From: Sanderia malayensis
Taxonomy: Eukaryota; Cnidaria; Scyphozoa; Semaeostomeae; Pelagiidae
Length of the DNA stretch: 64,000 nt
Assembly: GCA_013076295.1 (NCBI GenBank)
Contig: RQOL01000616.1
Span: 2,880,392-2,944,391, forward strand
Reading direction: 5' to 3'
This document shows positions 1 through 10,300 of the stretch, one piece after another. A model generated the notes under the pieces. It ran no database searches. It was not told the origin of the DNA and saw only the letters and a program-made list of their open reading frames with translations. The stretch's first letter is position 1. Each line of letters opens with the position of its first letter. A program made the position numbers and the translations under genes.

Positions 1-1795
1 GTGCGCTGAATTTGAATATGAAGCTTACTTTTTGAAATTTTCATGTTTTGGAGGAATAAAACGGGGTAAAAGGGGGCAATATGCCATTTTTCACACTCGT
101 TCAATTTGCATCAAACTTGGTGGAAAGTACAATTTTGGTGCGCTGAATTTGAATATGAAAATCAGTTTTGAAATTTTCATGTTTTGGAGGAATAAAACGG
201 GGTAAAAGGGGGGCAATATGCCATTTTTCAAACTCGTTCAATTTGCATCAAACTTGGTGGAAAGTACAATTTTGGTGCGCTGAATTTGAATATGAAACTT
301 ACTTTTCGAAATTTTCATGTTTTGGGGGAATAAAATGGGGTATAAGGGGGCAATAAGCCATTTTTCAAACTCGTTCAATTTGCATCAACCTTGGTGGAAA
401 GTACAATTTTGGTGCGCTGAATTTGAATATGAAACTTAGTTTTGAAATTTTCATGTTTTGGAGGAATAAAACGGGGTAAAAGGGGCAATATGCCATTTTT
501 CAAACTCGTTCAATTTGCATCAAACTTGGTGGAAAGTACAATTTTGGTGCGCTGGATTTGAATATGAAACTTACTTTTTGAAATTTTCATGTTTTGGAGG
601 AATAAAACGGGGTAAAAGGGGGCAATATGCCATTTTTCACACTCGTTCAATTTGCATCAAACTTGGTGGAAAGTACAATTTTGGTGCGCTGAATTTGAAT
701 ATGAAACTTAGTTTTGAAATTTTCATGTTTTGGAGGAATAAAACGGGGTAAAAGGGGCAATATGCCATTTTTCAAACTCGTTCAATTTGCATCAAACTTG
801 GTGGAAAGTACAATTTTGGTGCGCTGGATTTGAATATGAAACTTACTTTTTGAAATTTTCATGTTTTGGAGGAATAAAACGGGGTAAAAGGGGGCAATAT
901 GCCATTTTTCACACTCGTTCAATTTGCATCAAACTTGGTGGAAAGTACAATTTTGGTGCGCTGAATTTGAATATGAAAATCAGTTTTGAAATTTTCATGT
1001 TTTGGAGGAATAAAACGGGGTAAAAGGGGGCAATATGCCATTTTTCAAACTCGTTCAATCTTCATCAAACTTGGTGGAAAGTACAATTTTGGTGCGCTGA
1101 ATTTGAATATGAAACTTACTTTTCGAAATTTTCATATTTTGGGGGAATAAAATGGGGTATAAGGGGGCAATAAGCCATTTTTCAAACTCGTTCAATTTGC
1201 ATCAACCTTGGTGGAAAGTACAATTTTGGTGCGCTGAATTTGAATATGAAACTTAGTTTTGAAATTTTCATGTTTTGGAGGAATAAAACGGGGTAAAAGG
1301 GGCAATATGCCATTTTTCAAACTCGTTCAATTTGCATCAAACTTGGTGGAAAGTACAATTTTGGTGCGCTGGATTTGAATATGAAACTTACTTTTTGAAA
1401 TTTTCATGTTTTGGAGGAATAAAACGGGGTAAAAGGGGGCAATATGCCATTTTTCACACTCGTTCAATTTGCATCAAACTTGGTGGAAAGTACAATTTTG
1501 GTGCGCTGAATTTGAATATGAAACTTAGTTTTGAAATTTTCATGTTTTGGAGGAATAAAACGGGGTAAAAGGGGCAATATGCCATTTTTCAAACTCGTTC
1601 AATTTGCATCAAACTTGGTGGAAAGTACAATTTTGGTGCGCTGGATTTGAATATGAAACTTACTTTTCGAAATTTTCATGTTTTGGGGGAATAAAATGGG
1701 GTATAAGGGGGCAATAAGCCATTTTTCAAACTCGTTCAATTTTCATCAAACTTGGTGGAAAGTACAATTTTGGTGCGCTGAATTTGAATATGAAT
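1..1795. repeat. satellite A, about 136 bp tandem repeat with higher-order structure
   Basis: Thirteen or so head-to-tail copies of a 135-137 bp unit run from the left window edge. The landmark GTGCGCTG recurs at 1, 138, 275, 412, 547, 684, 819 and onward. Monomers differ in a few diagnostic places: a 'cttttcgaaa...gggggaataaaatgggg' type occurs at about 301, 1118 and 1662, and a 'ggatttgaa' type near 550, 822, 1367 and 1640. The 301 to 1118 spacing is 817 bp, six monomers, so there is a higher-order repeat. Short ORFs of 60-78 codons in the array are by-products of the repeat period. The array continues beyond the left edge. Confidence 0.95.
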
Positions 1796-2612
1796 ATGCT
1801 CCCATTTTTGACTCGCGCATGGGCAAGCGAGTAGAAGTTGTTCAAGTTTACTCCCAATTTTGACACCCTAAGCTGCAAAATTTTCAAAAATGACCTCGAT
1901 AATCATAATCAGTGCCCTGAAACTGTACTTTTTGGTGATTGTCATCAATTTCTGACAACTTTTGTTTTTTTCGATAACATACTCCCATTTTTGACTCGCG
2001 CATGGGCAAGCGAGTGGATTCTGTTCAAGTTTACTCCCATTTTTGACACCCTAAACTGCAAAAATTTCAAAAATGACCTCGATATTCATAATCAGTGCCC
2101 TGAAACTGTACTTTTTGGTGATTGTCATCAATTTCTGACAACTTTAGTATTTTTCGATAACATGCTCCCATTTTTGACTCGTGCATGGGCAAGGGAATAG
2201 AAGTTGTTCAAGTTTACTCCCATTTTTGACACCCTGAACTGCAAAATTTTTAAAAATGACCTCGATATTCATAATCAGCGCCATTAAACTGTACTTTTTG
2301 GTGATTTTCATCAAATTCTGACAACTTTACTTTTTTTCGATAACATGCTCCCATTTTTGACTCGCGCATGGGCAAGCGAGTAGATTCTGTTCAAGTTTAC
2401 TCCTATTTTTTTTTGACACCCAAAACTGCAAAATTTTCAAAAATGACCTCGATATTCATAATCAGTGCCCTGAAACTGTACTTTTTGGTGATTGTCATCA
2501 ATTTCTGACAACTTTAGTATTTTTCGATAACATGGTCCCATTTTTGACTCGCGCATGGGCAAGCGAGTAGGAGTTGTTCAAGTTTACTCCCATTCTTGAC
2601 ACCCTAAACTGC
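1796..2612. repeat. satellite B, about 184 bp tandem repeat
   Basis: Four full copies and a partial fifth of a 182-186 bp unit. Each opens with a variant of 'atgctcccatttttgactcg' at about 1796, 1978, 2162, 2346 and 2531. The array starts exactly where satellite A stops, with a clean junction near 1790-1796. Copies differ by scattered substitutions and small indels. A 120-codon ORF at 1838-2200 lies wholly inside the array and is not a gene. Part of the unit resembles the 3' subterminal part of the transposon at 6.0 kb. Confidence 0.93.
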
Positions 2613-2646
2613 AAAAGTATGATATCACTTTGAAAGTTTTTCATTG

Positions 2647-2867
2647 CATAAAATGTAAACTTGTTGAAATTGAAACAACGAACAAACAACATGACGTACC
2701 ATGCTAGATGCTGGGCACGCTATGGCATGGGGGACCACGTCCACGAGCACGATCACTCTGCACTCACGGAGACAGGGAGCATTTTTGAATCGTTGTTGGA
2801 AGCATAAGGTGAAAAGAAGAAAGTTTTCTAGTTGTATGCTTATGCAACTAATACAACAATTATAGTA
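2647..2867 (+). repeat. interspersed repeat family X, left half of a copy split by a transposon
   Basis: This segment, followed after the transposon by 6197-6342, aligns throughout with the reverse complement of 28983-29303. In that copy the two halves are contiguous. Shared landmarks are 'gctgggcacgct', 'ttggaagcat', 'aatacaacaattatag' and, in the other half, 'tgcttgagtggtctcaaaac'. The family is an unidentified interspersed repeat; no coding potential is visible in it. Confidence 0.85.
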
Positions 2868-5800
2868 CAGTACATCCTCGATTATCCGAACCTCGATTAT
2901 CCGAACGCCAAAAGTTTTTACTAAATCAGTTTTTTGCAAACCAACTCTCGATCACCAAATAAAATATTCGTTGTCTTTTTATTTTTGGCCTTGATCAAAG
3001 TCAAATCCAACGAAAACAAGGTGGGGGAGCAGTCGAGATTTGTGATTTTTTTGCGAAAATGTTCAAAAAATTTTTTTCACTTCTTTAGTTGGGTAGTTTA
3101 TTGCAGAATTGGAATATTAAACTGGAATTTGTGTTAAAATACACTTTGACTAAGAAATTCCAATATTTTCCTGAGTTGGTCAGTCATTCTTGGTGATAAA
3201 TTTCAAAAATTTCTGGGGAAAATTCATTATTGCCTTTGTTTTTCTGAGAAAATTCTCATCAACCCTTTCCAACAACACATCATTCGAACGGTTTTTTTCT
3301 GCTGATTTTGAATCTGCCTTAATTTTCATGACTTCATGTAAGGCAAGCTTCGTGCAACCATTTTTGTAAACTGTTGTTTGACAATTATGATTGCAAGGCT
3401 AGAAAATCCATCGCTTATTGGCTAATTCTTAGAATAACGGAATCTGATTGGCTTTCGATGTCATGTGATCTGATTTTTCAGTCAGTTTCTTTTCGCATTT
3501 CCATCACCGTAGATTTTGAATTTGTGCTGTCTTTTTTGGTTCTAAATTAACAAGAAAATACAGCGAATATCTCAAAAGATCATTGTTCATGGCAAAGACA
3601 AAGTTTAATCGTTACCAGGGAGTGAGAAAGAGGAGGAAAAACAAGATTATTGTAACACAAACGGCAGTTCAAGAAGCGACCGTTGTTGCTAGGCCAGAGG
3701 TAAACACCGAAGAAGAAAATGGACAAAGCAAATCTGCAAGTTTGAAAAAGCTTGCATTTTTTAATCTTGAACTAGATGCAATGGTCAAAGAGAAAGAAAA
3801 TTTGGAAGAACAAGTTACTGATGGGTGTTTGCTAATTGTCAGCAAGAGTTCTTTGTCGAAATTAATATCTAAACTGTGCTGTCCAAACTGTAAGCAACCA
3901 GGAGTACTTTTTGACACTCTTGATGGTTATGAAAAAGGATTTTGCTGCAAAGGCCAAACTTTCTGTTCTTTGTGTCAATGCACAATTTATGAAGGGTTCC
4001 TCAGTGAAAAACTTGGTGCTTCACAATCATCAAATGAACCTTTTGAAGTAAATATTCGTGCTGTATTTGCATTTATGAGCATTGGTTGTGGCTATAATGC
4101 CATGAAAGATTGGACAAGCCTGATGAATCTCCCAAGTTGTCTGAACAAGGTACCATACCATAGTGCCAAAGATAGATTGCTAACTGGAAGCATGGATACC
4201 TTCAAGGAGATATCATCTCAATCAGTTGACATCATACGCCAAAAGTATGCAGAGGTTGGAACATTGCCTGACAAAGATGGAATTCTCAATATTGCTGTGT
4301 CCTATGATGGCACATGGCAAAGACGTGGAGGAGGAGGTCATAGTTCACACAATGGTATCGGAGCTGTGATTGATCTGCTTACTGGCTTTCCTATCGATTA
4401 TGAGGTGGTTTGCAACTTTTGCCATCAGTGCCTGAAATCTCCCAGCCAGGAAGATCCATCATATGATGAATGGCAAGCAAAGCACAAGTCAAAATGTTCC
4501 AAGAACTATGATGGCACCTCAAATTCTATGGAGCAGGAATGTGCCCAGAGAATTTGGAAACGATCAATTCAGAAACATAAATTACGCTACACAACAATGC
4601 TTTCTGATGGGGACAGCAAAGCCTATGACCACATTGTTGAAAACAAAATTTATGGTGATGAAGTGGAAGTGAGTAAAGAGGAATGTGTTAACCATGTTTC
4701 GAAAAGGATGGGCACAGCATTGATAAACCTGAAGCAAGAATGCAAGGCACAGAAACAGTCAATATCTGGAAAAGGGAAACTCACCAAGATCAAGATGCTG
4801 AAGATCCAAAACTATTATGGACGGGCCATTAAAGATCACGCAGATGACATAGTTGTCATGAAAAAGAGAATCTTTGCGATATTGTTCCACATGACATCCA
4901 CAGATGGGAATCCACGGCATGTCCATTGTCCAGAAGGTGAAAAGTCTTGGTGTTTCTGGAAGAGAGCCATTGCAAAAAAAGAGAAACCTGGCCCCCACAG
5001 CGAACATGAGACAATTCCTGCAGATGTTGGCAAGAAGCTGGTGCCAATTTTTCAACGGCTCACTGACACAGGTCTTTTGAAGCGATGCAGCAGAAATAGC
5101 ACACAGAATCCCAATGAGTCCATGCATGGGATCATTTGGCGGCTTTGTCCAAAAATAACTTTTGTTGCAAGAAGGACCCTGGAAACTGCAACATGTATGG
5201 CATTATGCCAGTTCACAAAAGGAAAGACATTCCGCGATACTCTTTGCAGGTTTTTGGGAATAGAGGCAGGACAGTTTTTGTTGAGAGGAGCTTTAGAACA
5301 ATCCATTGAAAGGATTAAAAAAGCAGAGAAAAAATCTTCAAAAGTGGAAAAGCAAAAGAGAAAACAACTGAAGTATGTCAAAGCAAAAACGCAAAAAGCC
5401 AAAAAGACAAAAGAAGGTCAAACGTATCAATCTGGATCCTATTGAACTTGTTTCATCTGCTTGAACACTTTCAAAGTGGAAATAATTGAAATACCAAAGT
5501 GACAGTCAAAATTACTTTAATGTATGGACTATGTGAAATATATTTTTGGCATGGAAACATATAGAACTCTCAAAATGTTATGTTGTTGTTTTTCAAATGC
5601 GATTTCTGAGTTTTGAAATTTTCTTATAGTGCACAAACTTGCGGAGCACTAATATTGGAAGTAAATGGATGAAATGCACATCCCAATATACCACTTTGTT
5701 CCTTGTGGCACAAAGAGTGCAGGCAAATAAAACTTGATCATGTAACATAGACCATGTTTCAGTTAGAAATGCTAGCAACGGGAGATGATCTAAAATTTTG

Positions 5801-6196
5801 CACAAGATTCAAGCCAAGTAAACATTTTCCTATTTTTTGCTATATTTTAACAAAAATTGAAATAGCTCTGCACAAGCCACCATCTTGGCTTTAAAATGAC
5901 ACCAAGGAAGCTTTCGTATCTATCCTGGTTTACTAGATTAGCCTTTCCTAAACATAGCATGTTTTTTCTTTTGTCTTACCGTTAACATGGCAACGGAAAT
6001 CTATTTTTAGAAATTATTTTGATATTCGTAATCAGCACAATAAACTTATCCAAAATGCCAATCCTCAGTTCTAAGAAGCCAAAAATGACGAAAATAGCTT
6101 TTCGACTGCTCCCCCACCATCAGTTTTTGGGGTATCCGAACGGCCCAGCAAAAAATTGAGTTCAACTTGTTCGGATAATCGAGGATGTAAGTACTG
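2868..6196 (+). mobile_element. 3.3 kb TIR DNA transposon with TA target duplication
   Basis: The element starts CAGTACATCCTCGATTATCC at 2868 and ends with the inverted counterpart at 6196. The right terminus carries four extra bases (cagtacTTACatcc). Both ends are flanked by TA (2866-2867 and 6197-6198). The unoccupied repeat at 29103-29104 has a single TA there, which fixes the boundaries. TIR sequence and TA duplication are typical of the Tc1/mariner-pogo superfamily. The only long ORF inside (3589-5445) is instead a Mutator-like transposase. A second inverted repeat, GGTGGGGGAGCAGTCGA at 3020-3036 and 6102-6118, lies inside the outer ends and may mark a nested element. Confidence 0.9.
3589..5445 (+). 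CDS. Mutator-like (PF20700-type) DDE transposase, single exon
   Basis: A 618-codon intronless ORF starting at MAKTKF. The N-terminus is basic. A cysteine-rich segment (CCPNCKQPG ... CCKGQTFCSLCQC, about residues 98-128) looks like a zinc-binding domain. The core has SYDGTWQRRG (about 240), MLSDGDSKAYDH (about 342), a K-E-E-C-V-N-H-V block, and NPNESMHGIIWR near 505. The Asp of DGTW, the Asp of SDGDSK and the Glu of NPNES are the likely DDE catalytic triad; these motifs are characteristic of the animal 'Mutator-like transposase domain' proteins. The C-terminus is lysine-rich. The frame is open, so the copy could be active or recently active. The assignment rests on motif recognition, not on a search. 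Confidence 0.85.
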   Translation: MAKTKFNRYQGVRKRRKNKIIVTQTAVQEATVVARPEVNTEEENGQSKSASLKKLAFFNLELDAMVKEKENLEEQVTDGCLLIVSKSSLSKLISKLCCPNCKQPGVLFDTLDGYEKGFCCKGQTFCSLCQCTIYEGFLSEKLGASQSSNEPFEVNIRAVFAFMSIGCGYNAMKDWTSLMNLPSCLNKVPYHSAKDRLLTGSMDTFKEISSQSVDIIRQKYAEVGTLPDKDGILNIAVSYDGTWQRRGGGGHSSHNGIGAVIDLLTGFPIDYEVVCNFCHQCLKSPSQEDPSYDEWQAKHKSKCSKNYDGTSNSMEQECAQRIWKRSIQKHKLRYTTMLSDGDSKAYDHIVENKIYGDEVEVSKEECVNHVSKRMGTALINLKQECKAQKQSISGKGKLTKIKMLKIQNYYGRAIKDHADDIVVMKKRIFAILFHMTSTDGNPRHVHCPEGEKSWCFWKRAIAKKEKPGPHSEHETIPADVGKKLVPIFQRLTDTGLLKRCSRNSTQNPNESMHGIIWRLCPKITFVARRTLETATCMALCQFTKGKTFRDTLCRFLGIEAGQFLLRGALEQSIERIKKAEKKSSKVEKQKRKQLKYVKAKTQKAKKTKEGQTYQSGSY

Positions 6197-6342
6197 TATT
6201 TCATTTTTGTTTCGGAAAATAAAAGTTTTTTAACTTTGATGAAACAAGATCGAAAATCGAAGTCAAAATGTTTGCTTGAGTGGTCTCAAAACAAATGTTT
6301 TTTTAATCTGCTGCGTTCAATCCTGAAAATTTACTTTAATTG

Positions 6343-7354
6343 CATTGAGATTGAGATATTGACTTTAACTTGACATTATTTTCTTAACTTTCTGGATAAT
6401 ACAGTGAAATAAAAGCCATCTGCCGCGAGTCACCTCAAGGTTGCTTTGATTTACTCTGTTCTGTTCTGTTCACGTTCACAGGACAGGGCTCTGTTTTCTT
6501 CACTTTTCACAACTTTATGCTTCCTTCGCTTCCGCTGCGACAACTGTTTCAAATATTTGTGTGGCTTTCCAAAATTTGATAGCCTATTTATATCCATTTC
6601 CGTGTCCAACAATACCTTAAATTTAGTTTTATTATGAGCTGGTCTTTAATAAAATAAACCAAGAACTTGTACATGACATCGTAAATAATGGGTTTAAAAA
6701 ATCTTGAATAATACCCCAACTGACAAAACGCAATTTAAAACAAAGCGTATATTCCCACAAAATATAAAGAAACGGCTCTTTACATATAAAACTTAACTTA
6801 TTTGCCATAAACTGTATTTCTCTAATTTCATAATCTTCAATTTCATTTCATAAATTTATTATGAAATGAATTTATGAAATGTATTTCATGAAAAGATTCG
6901 TAAAATTGTGCTGTGTTGTATTTTCCGATTTCTCGTCGGTTGGTTAGGCTTGCCGGCCAATCAGCAAATCGGAATTCTCCGAAAACCCACCTCCCTCTGG
7001 CCTTTGATATCTAGCACCAACCGAGAAAAGAAGGGAATAGACCCACTGCATTGCGTCCCTGTGATACGTTCGTTGGACAACTCCGAACAATACTAACAGA
7101 AAACAGCGCGCCGCTCTGCCGCTCTGCCGCTCTGCCCGGTCGACGACAAACTTCTTTGTTAAGGTATTTTACAGACCAGAATTTTTCGGAACGAAGCTTC
7201 CAAATTTGCCCACTTTTCTTACTGTTTAGACTGTTAGAAAACGAGTCTCGTTGTGCTTGCACTCAATCGAGACTCGTGCAACAAGTCTAGGCCTACCTTC
7301 CTCGATCTCATAGCACATATTATATCGCTGAGGATTAATTAACTGATATTCAAA
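6343..7354. other. intergenic region upstream of CIP2A
   Basis: No convincing gene. It holds an imperfect palindromic AT-rich patch (TTCATTTCATAA / TTATGAAATGAA near 6840-6868), a small gccgctct triplication near 7111-7135, and the presumed promoter of the gene starting at 7355. Short ORFs on both strands here lack family features. Confidence 0.5.
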
Positions 7355-10300
7355 ATGGACTTGAATATATCCGTTTGCCTCAAATCATTCAGAGCTGCTT
7401 TTCAGCATTACAGGAGCAATCAAACAGAGCAGGCAATAAAAGACCTTGAAAGAGAATTGGACGTAAGCTTTTTTAGTTTTCAGACTTTCTGTGTCCTTAA
7501 CTGTCGTCTCGTCGCAACGCAAGCCTAGCCTCCTGCAATTTTACTCAATTTTGATTCTAAAACCTTGAGTAATTCTAAACAACTTTAATCCTTTCCTCAA
7601 CCCCAAAAATATTTAAAGCTAATCCCAAATCCATCCTTTAGGTGGTCCAAATTGTGGCCGAAATTGTTCAGTTTTCTTATCTGCTGATGATGTGACGAGT
7701 GGGCGGGGCGGGGCGAAGAATTTCGTTGTTGTTTGTCTTGCCAGTTTTGTTACTTGACAAACAGGTCGATTTTCATTTGCAACATTTTGTTGATGCTACC
7801 GAAATTAAGGATTATTTTATTTTTTCTTAGTTGCTTACTGCTATTGCAAGCCAAAGCCATGGAATTGAGAATACTTTGGAAGGTTTTTGTTCCAAAACAT
7901 TACTACATGCAGATAGTTTATCCATACTTGTGAACATTTTAAATGATGCTACTTTAAGTCAAATGTTCATATAAAGGCAATACTATTTTTGTCATGCTTA
8001 GGTAAGATGTACAAAATAAACTATTATTCATTTATTTTGCAATTACATATTTTCTCTTATACTCTGATTCTTTTCTTAAGAACCTTCGTTATCAATTTTG
8101 CAGTTGAAAATGATAAGATACAACGGTTTATACAAGACTCATTTCAACTGACACCAAAATTGGTAAACTTTTTGATGCGACAGTCAGCAACAAGTGATGA
8201 AGCTATAACCTTCCATGTAAGCTACGCTCCCATTGGTCTTGAGCTATTGTTTTGAACACAAAAGACAAACATACGTATTGTTTTTTAAAAAATTGCATTT
8301 TGAACTTAGTGAATTTTATGTTGATGTTTATTTTTAGGGTCTTCAACTTCTGCAAGAGATAGCATATAAGCTGAAAATTAAACAGCTCCTTGGAGAAGAA
8401 GAGAACCTAATCAGATATCTTGTGTCAAAAATGTGAGTTATCATCAATATATTTTTGTGAACATGAAACAAAGGTGTCAGTTTCCATGCTGCAGCTTTCA
8501 GAAGGAGTTTTTGTTAAATGCAAAATTTGCAGGTTCTTGTGTGCTTGTTTTTACTGTAGTACAGTACATCCTCGATTATCCGAACCTTGATGATCCGAAC
8601 CTCGATTATCCGAACACCAAAAGTTTTTCTAAATCAGTTTTTTGCAATCCCACTCTCGATCACCAAGTAAAATATACATTGTCTTTTTAAATTTTTGCCC
8701 TTTACCAAAGTCAAATCCAACAAAAAAATCAAATTAAGACATCAGTTTTCATATTCGTGTTTACAATTACCGAAACCGCTGAAAGGAAATCGAACAGGAA
8801 TTTCAAAATTCACGAGTTTTGACTAATTGTGATCGTCCCATCTTCCGTTTGAGCACCCCGTGACTATTCTGGGTGATAACAATAAACTTCATAGCAGGAT
8901 TAGTAGCTAAAATTTTTGTCCTTGATTATCCGAATTTTTGGCGTATATCTGAACGGCCCAGCAAAAAATTGAGTTCAACTTGTTCGGATAATCGAGGATG
9001 TACTGTATTGTGTATTTTATTTGCAGTGTTTCTGCTGAGTCAAGTTTTACGTTGCCCTGCCTTGGCTCTCTTGCAAACATTTGCAGATCTAATGCAAATC
9101 TACAGGACTACATCAAAGCAATGGTAAGCACATCATTGAATTTCTTTATTCTCTTTTGACTCATAATATGTTTGTTGTTTTTTATTGCATCTTAGCATTA
9201 TCTTTTTTGTCACTAATTGTTTCATTATGTTAACAATGGAAGCTTAGTTGAGTCTTGATGCAATTAAACACTCATATAACAAGCTGTTTTATAAATAAGT
9301 CAAGCATTGAAATTTGAATTTTCATGCCACAATGTACCTTTGTTCTAATTGAAATAGCTTGGTGTGTAATCAAATTTTGTTTTTTTAACTTTCAACTTTA
9401 GATGCACTAGGATCATTTAATAAATAGACAATTGATTTTTTTGTCAGGTTTTTAACAAGAACAACATGAACCAAATGTTTCATATGGTTTTCAGTTTTAT
9501 TCTGAAAGGAAACAGTGAGCAAGTAAGAAGACATTCTTGTAATTTACTCATTGATTTTATCAAGTGTCGTCAACTACAGGAATATCTTGCTGGGTAAGTT
9601 TAATTACTGTAAAAGCTCCATTCTTAAGCTGTCCATATTTTTTAAACTCCCTCTCTAATAAGCCTCCCGTTTGGAACCTCAAAAATTAAATAATCCCCCT
9701 GGGCTTGATAGTGCTTTTACAGTGAGAATAAGAGTGGAATCTAATCATAATCATAATCTAATCTAATCATCTCACTCAAGAATGCTTTTACCATTCTTGA
9801 GTGAGATGATAGACAGATAAACAGATAATATTTATTATTATCTTATAATATTATTTTATGATTGGAAGATATAGATGACAATGATAAAAGTTGTAGTTTT
9901 ATTTTATCATTATTTTCTGTTTTAGATTAAGAGAAGTAGAACATAATTTTTCGTCAATAGAAGAGCAGAAAGCAAACTTATCAGAAATAAATATTTCGCT
10001 GAAAAAGTATAACAAACACTTGAAGGCACAATATGATTGGTTGGTTTTCATTTCCTATTTTATTATGCATGCTATAAACTTTCAATTAATATCCCAATTT
10101 ACAGTTAAGTAATTATAATAGTTTACCATCTGTCTTTATCCAGTTCTGCACAGAAGTTGAACGAGATGGAAGATAAAATCCAACATATAACAGCAAAGCT
10201 CCGAGAGGAAGTCCAAAAAAATCAAGGTAAATGGTGGCTTTTATTTTAGCTGGAGAAAGTAGCACAGTAAAAGTTAGCAGTTGCTTTAATTTACTGTCTC

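Noticed and set aside
1..1795. CRISPR-like regular repeats
   Set aside because: The units are about 136 bp, directly abutting, without unique spacers, in an intron-rich animal genome.
1..2692. Series of 60-120-codon ORFs in the left end
   Set aside because: They recur with the satellite period and exist only because the unit lacks stops in one frame.
3669..5402. Several antisense ORFs across the transposase
   Set aside because: Shadows of the 618-codon transposase; the sense frame has all recognisable motifs.
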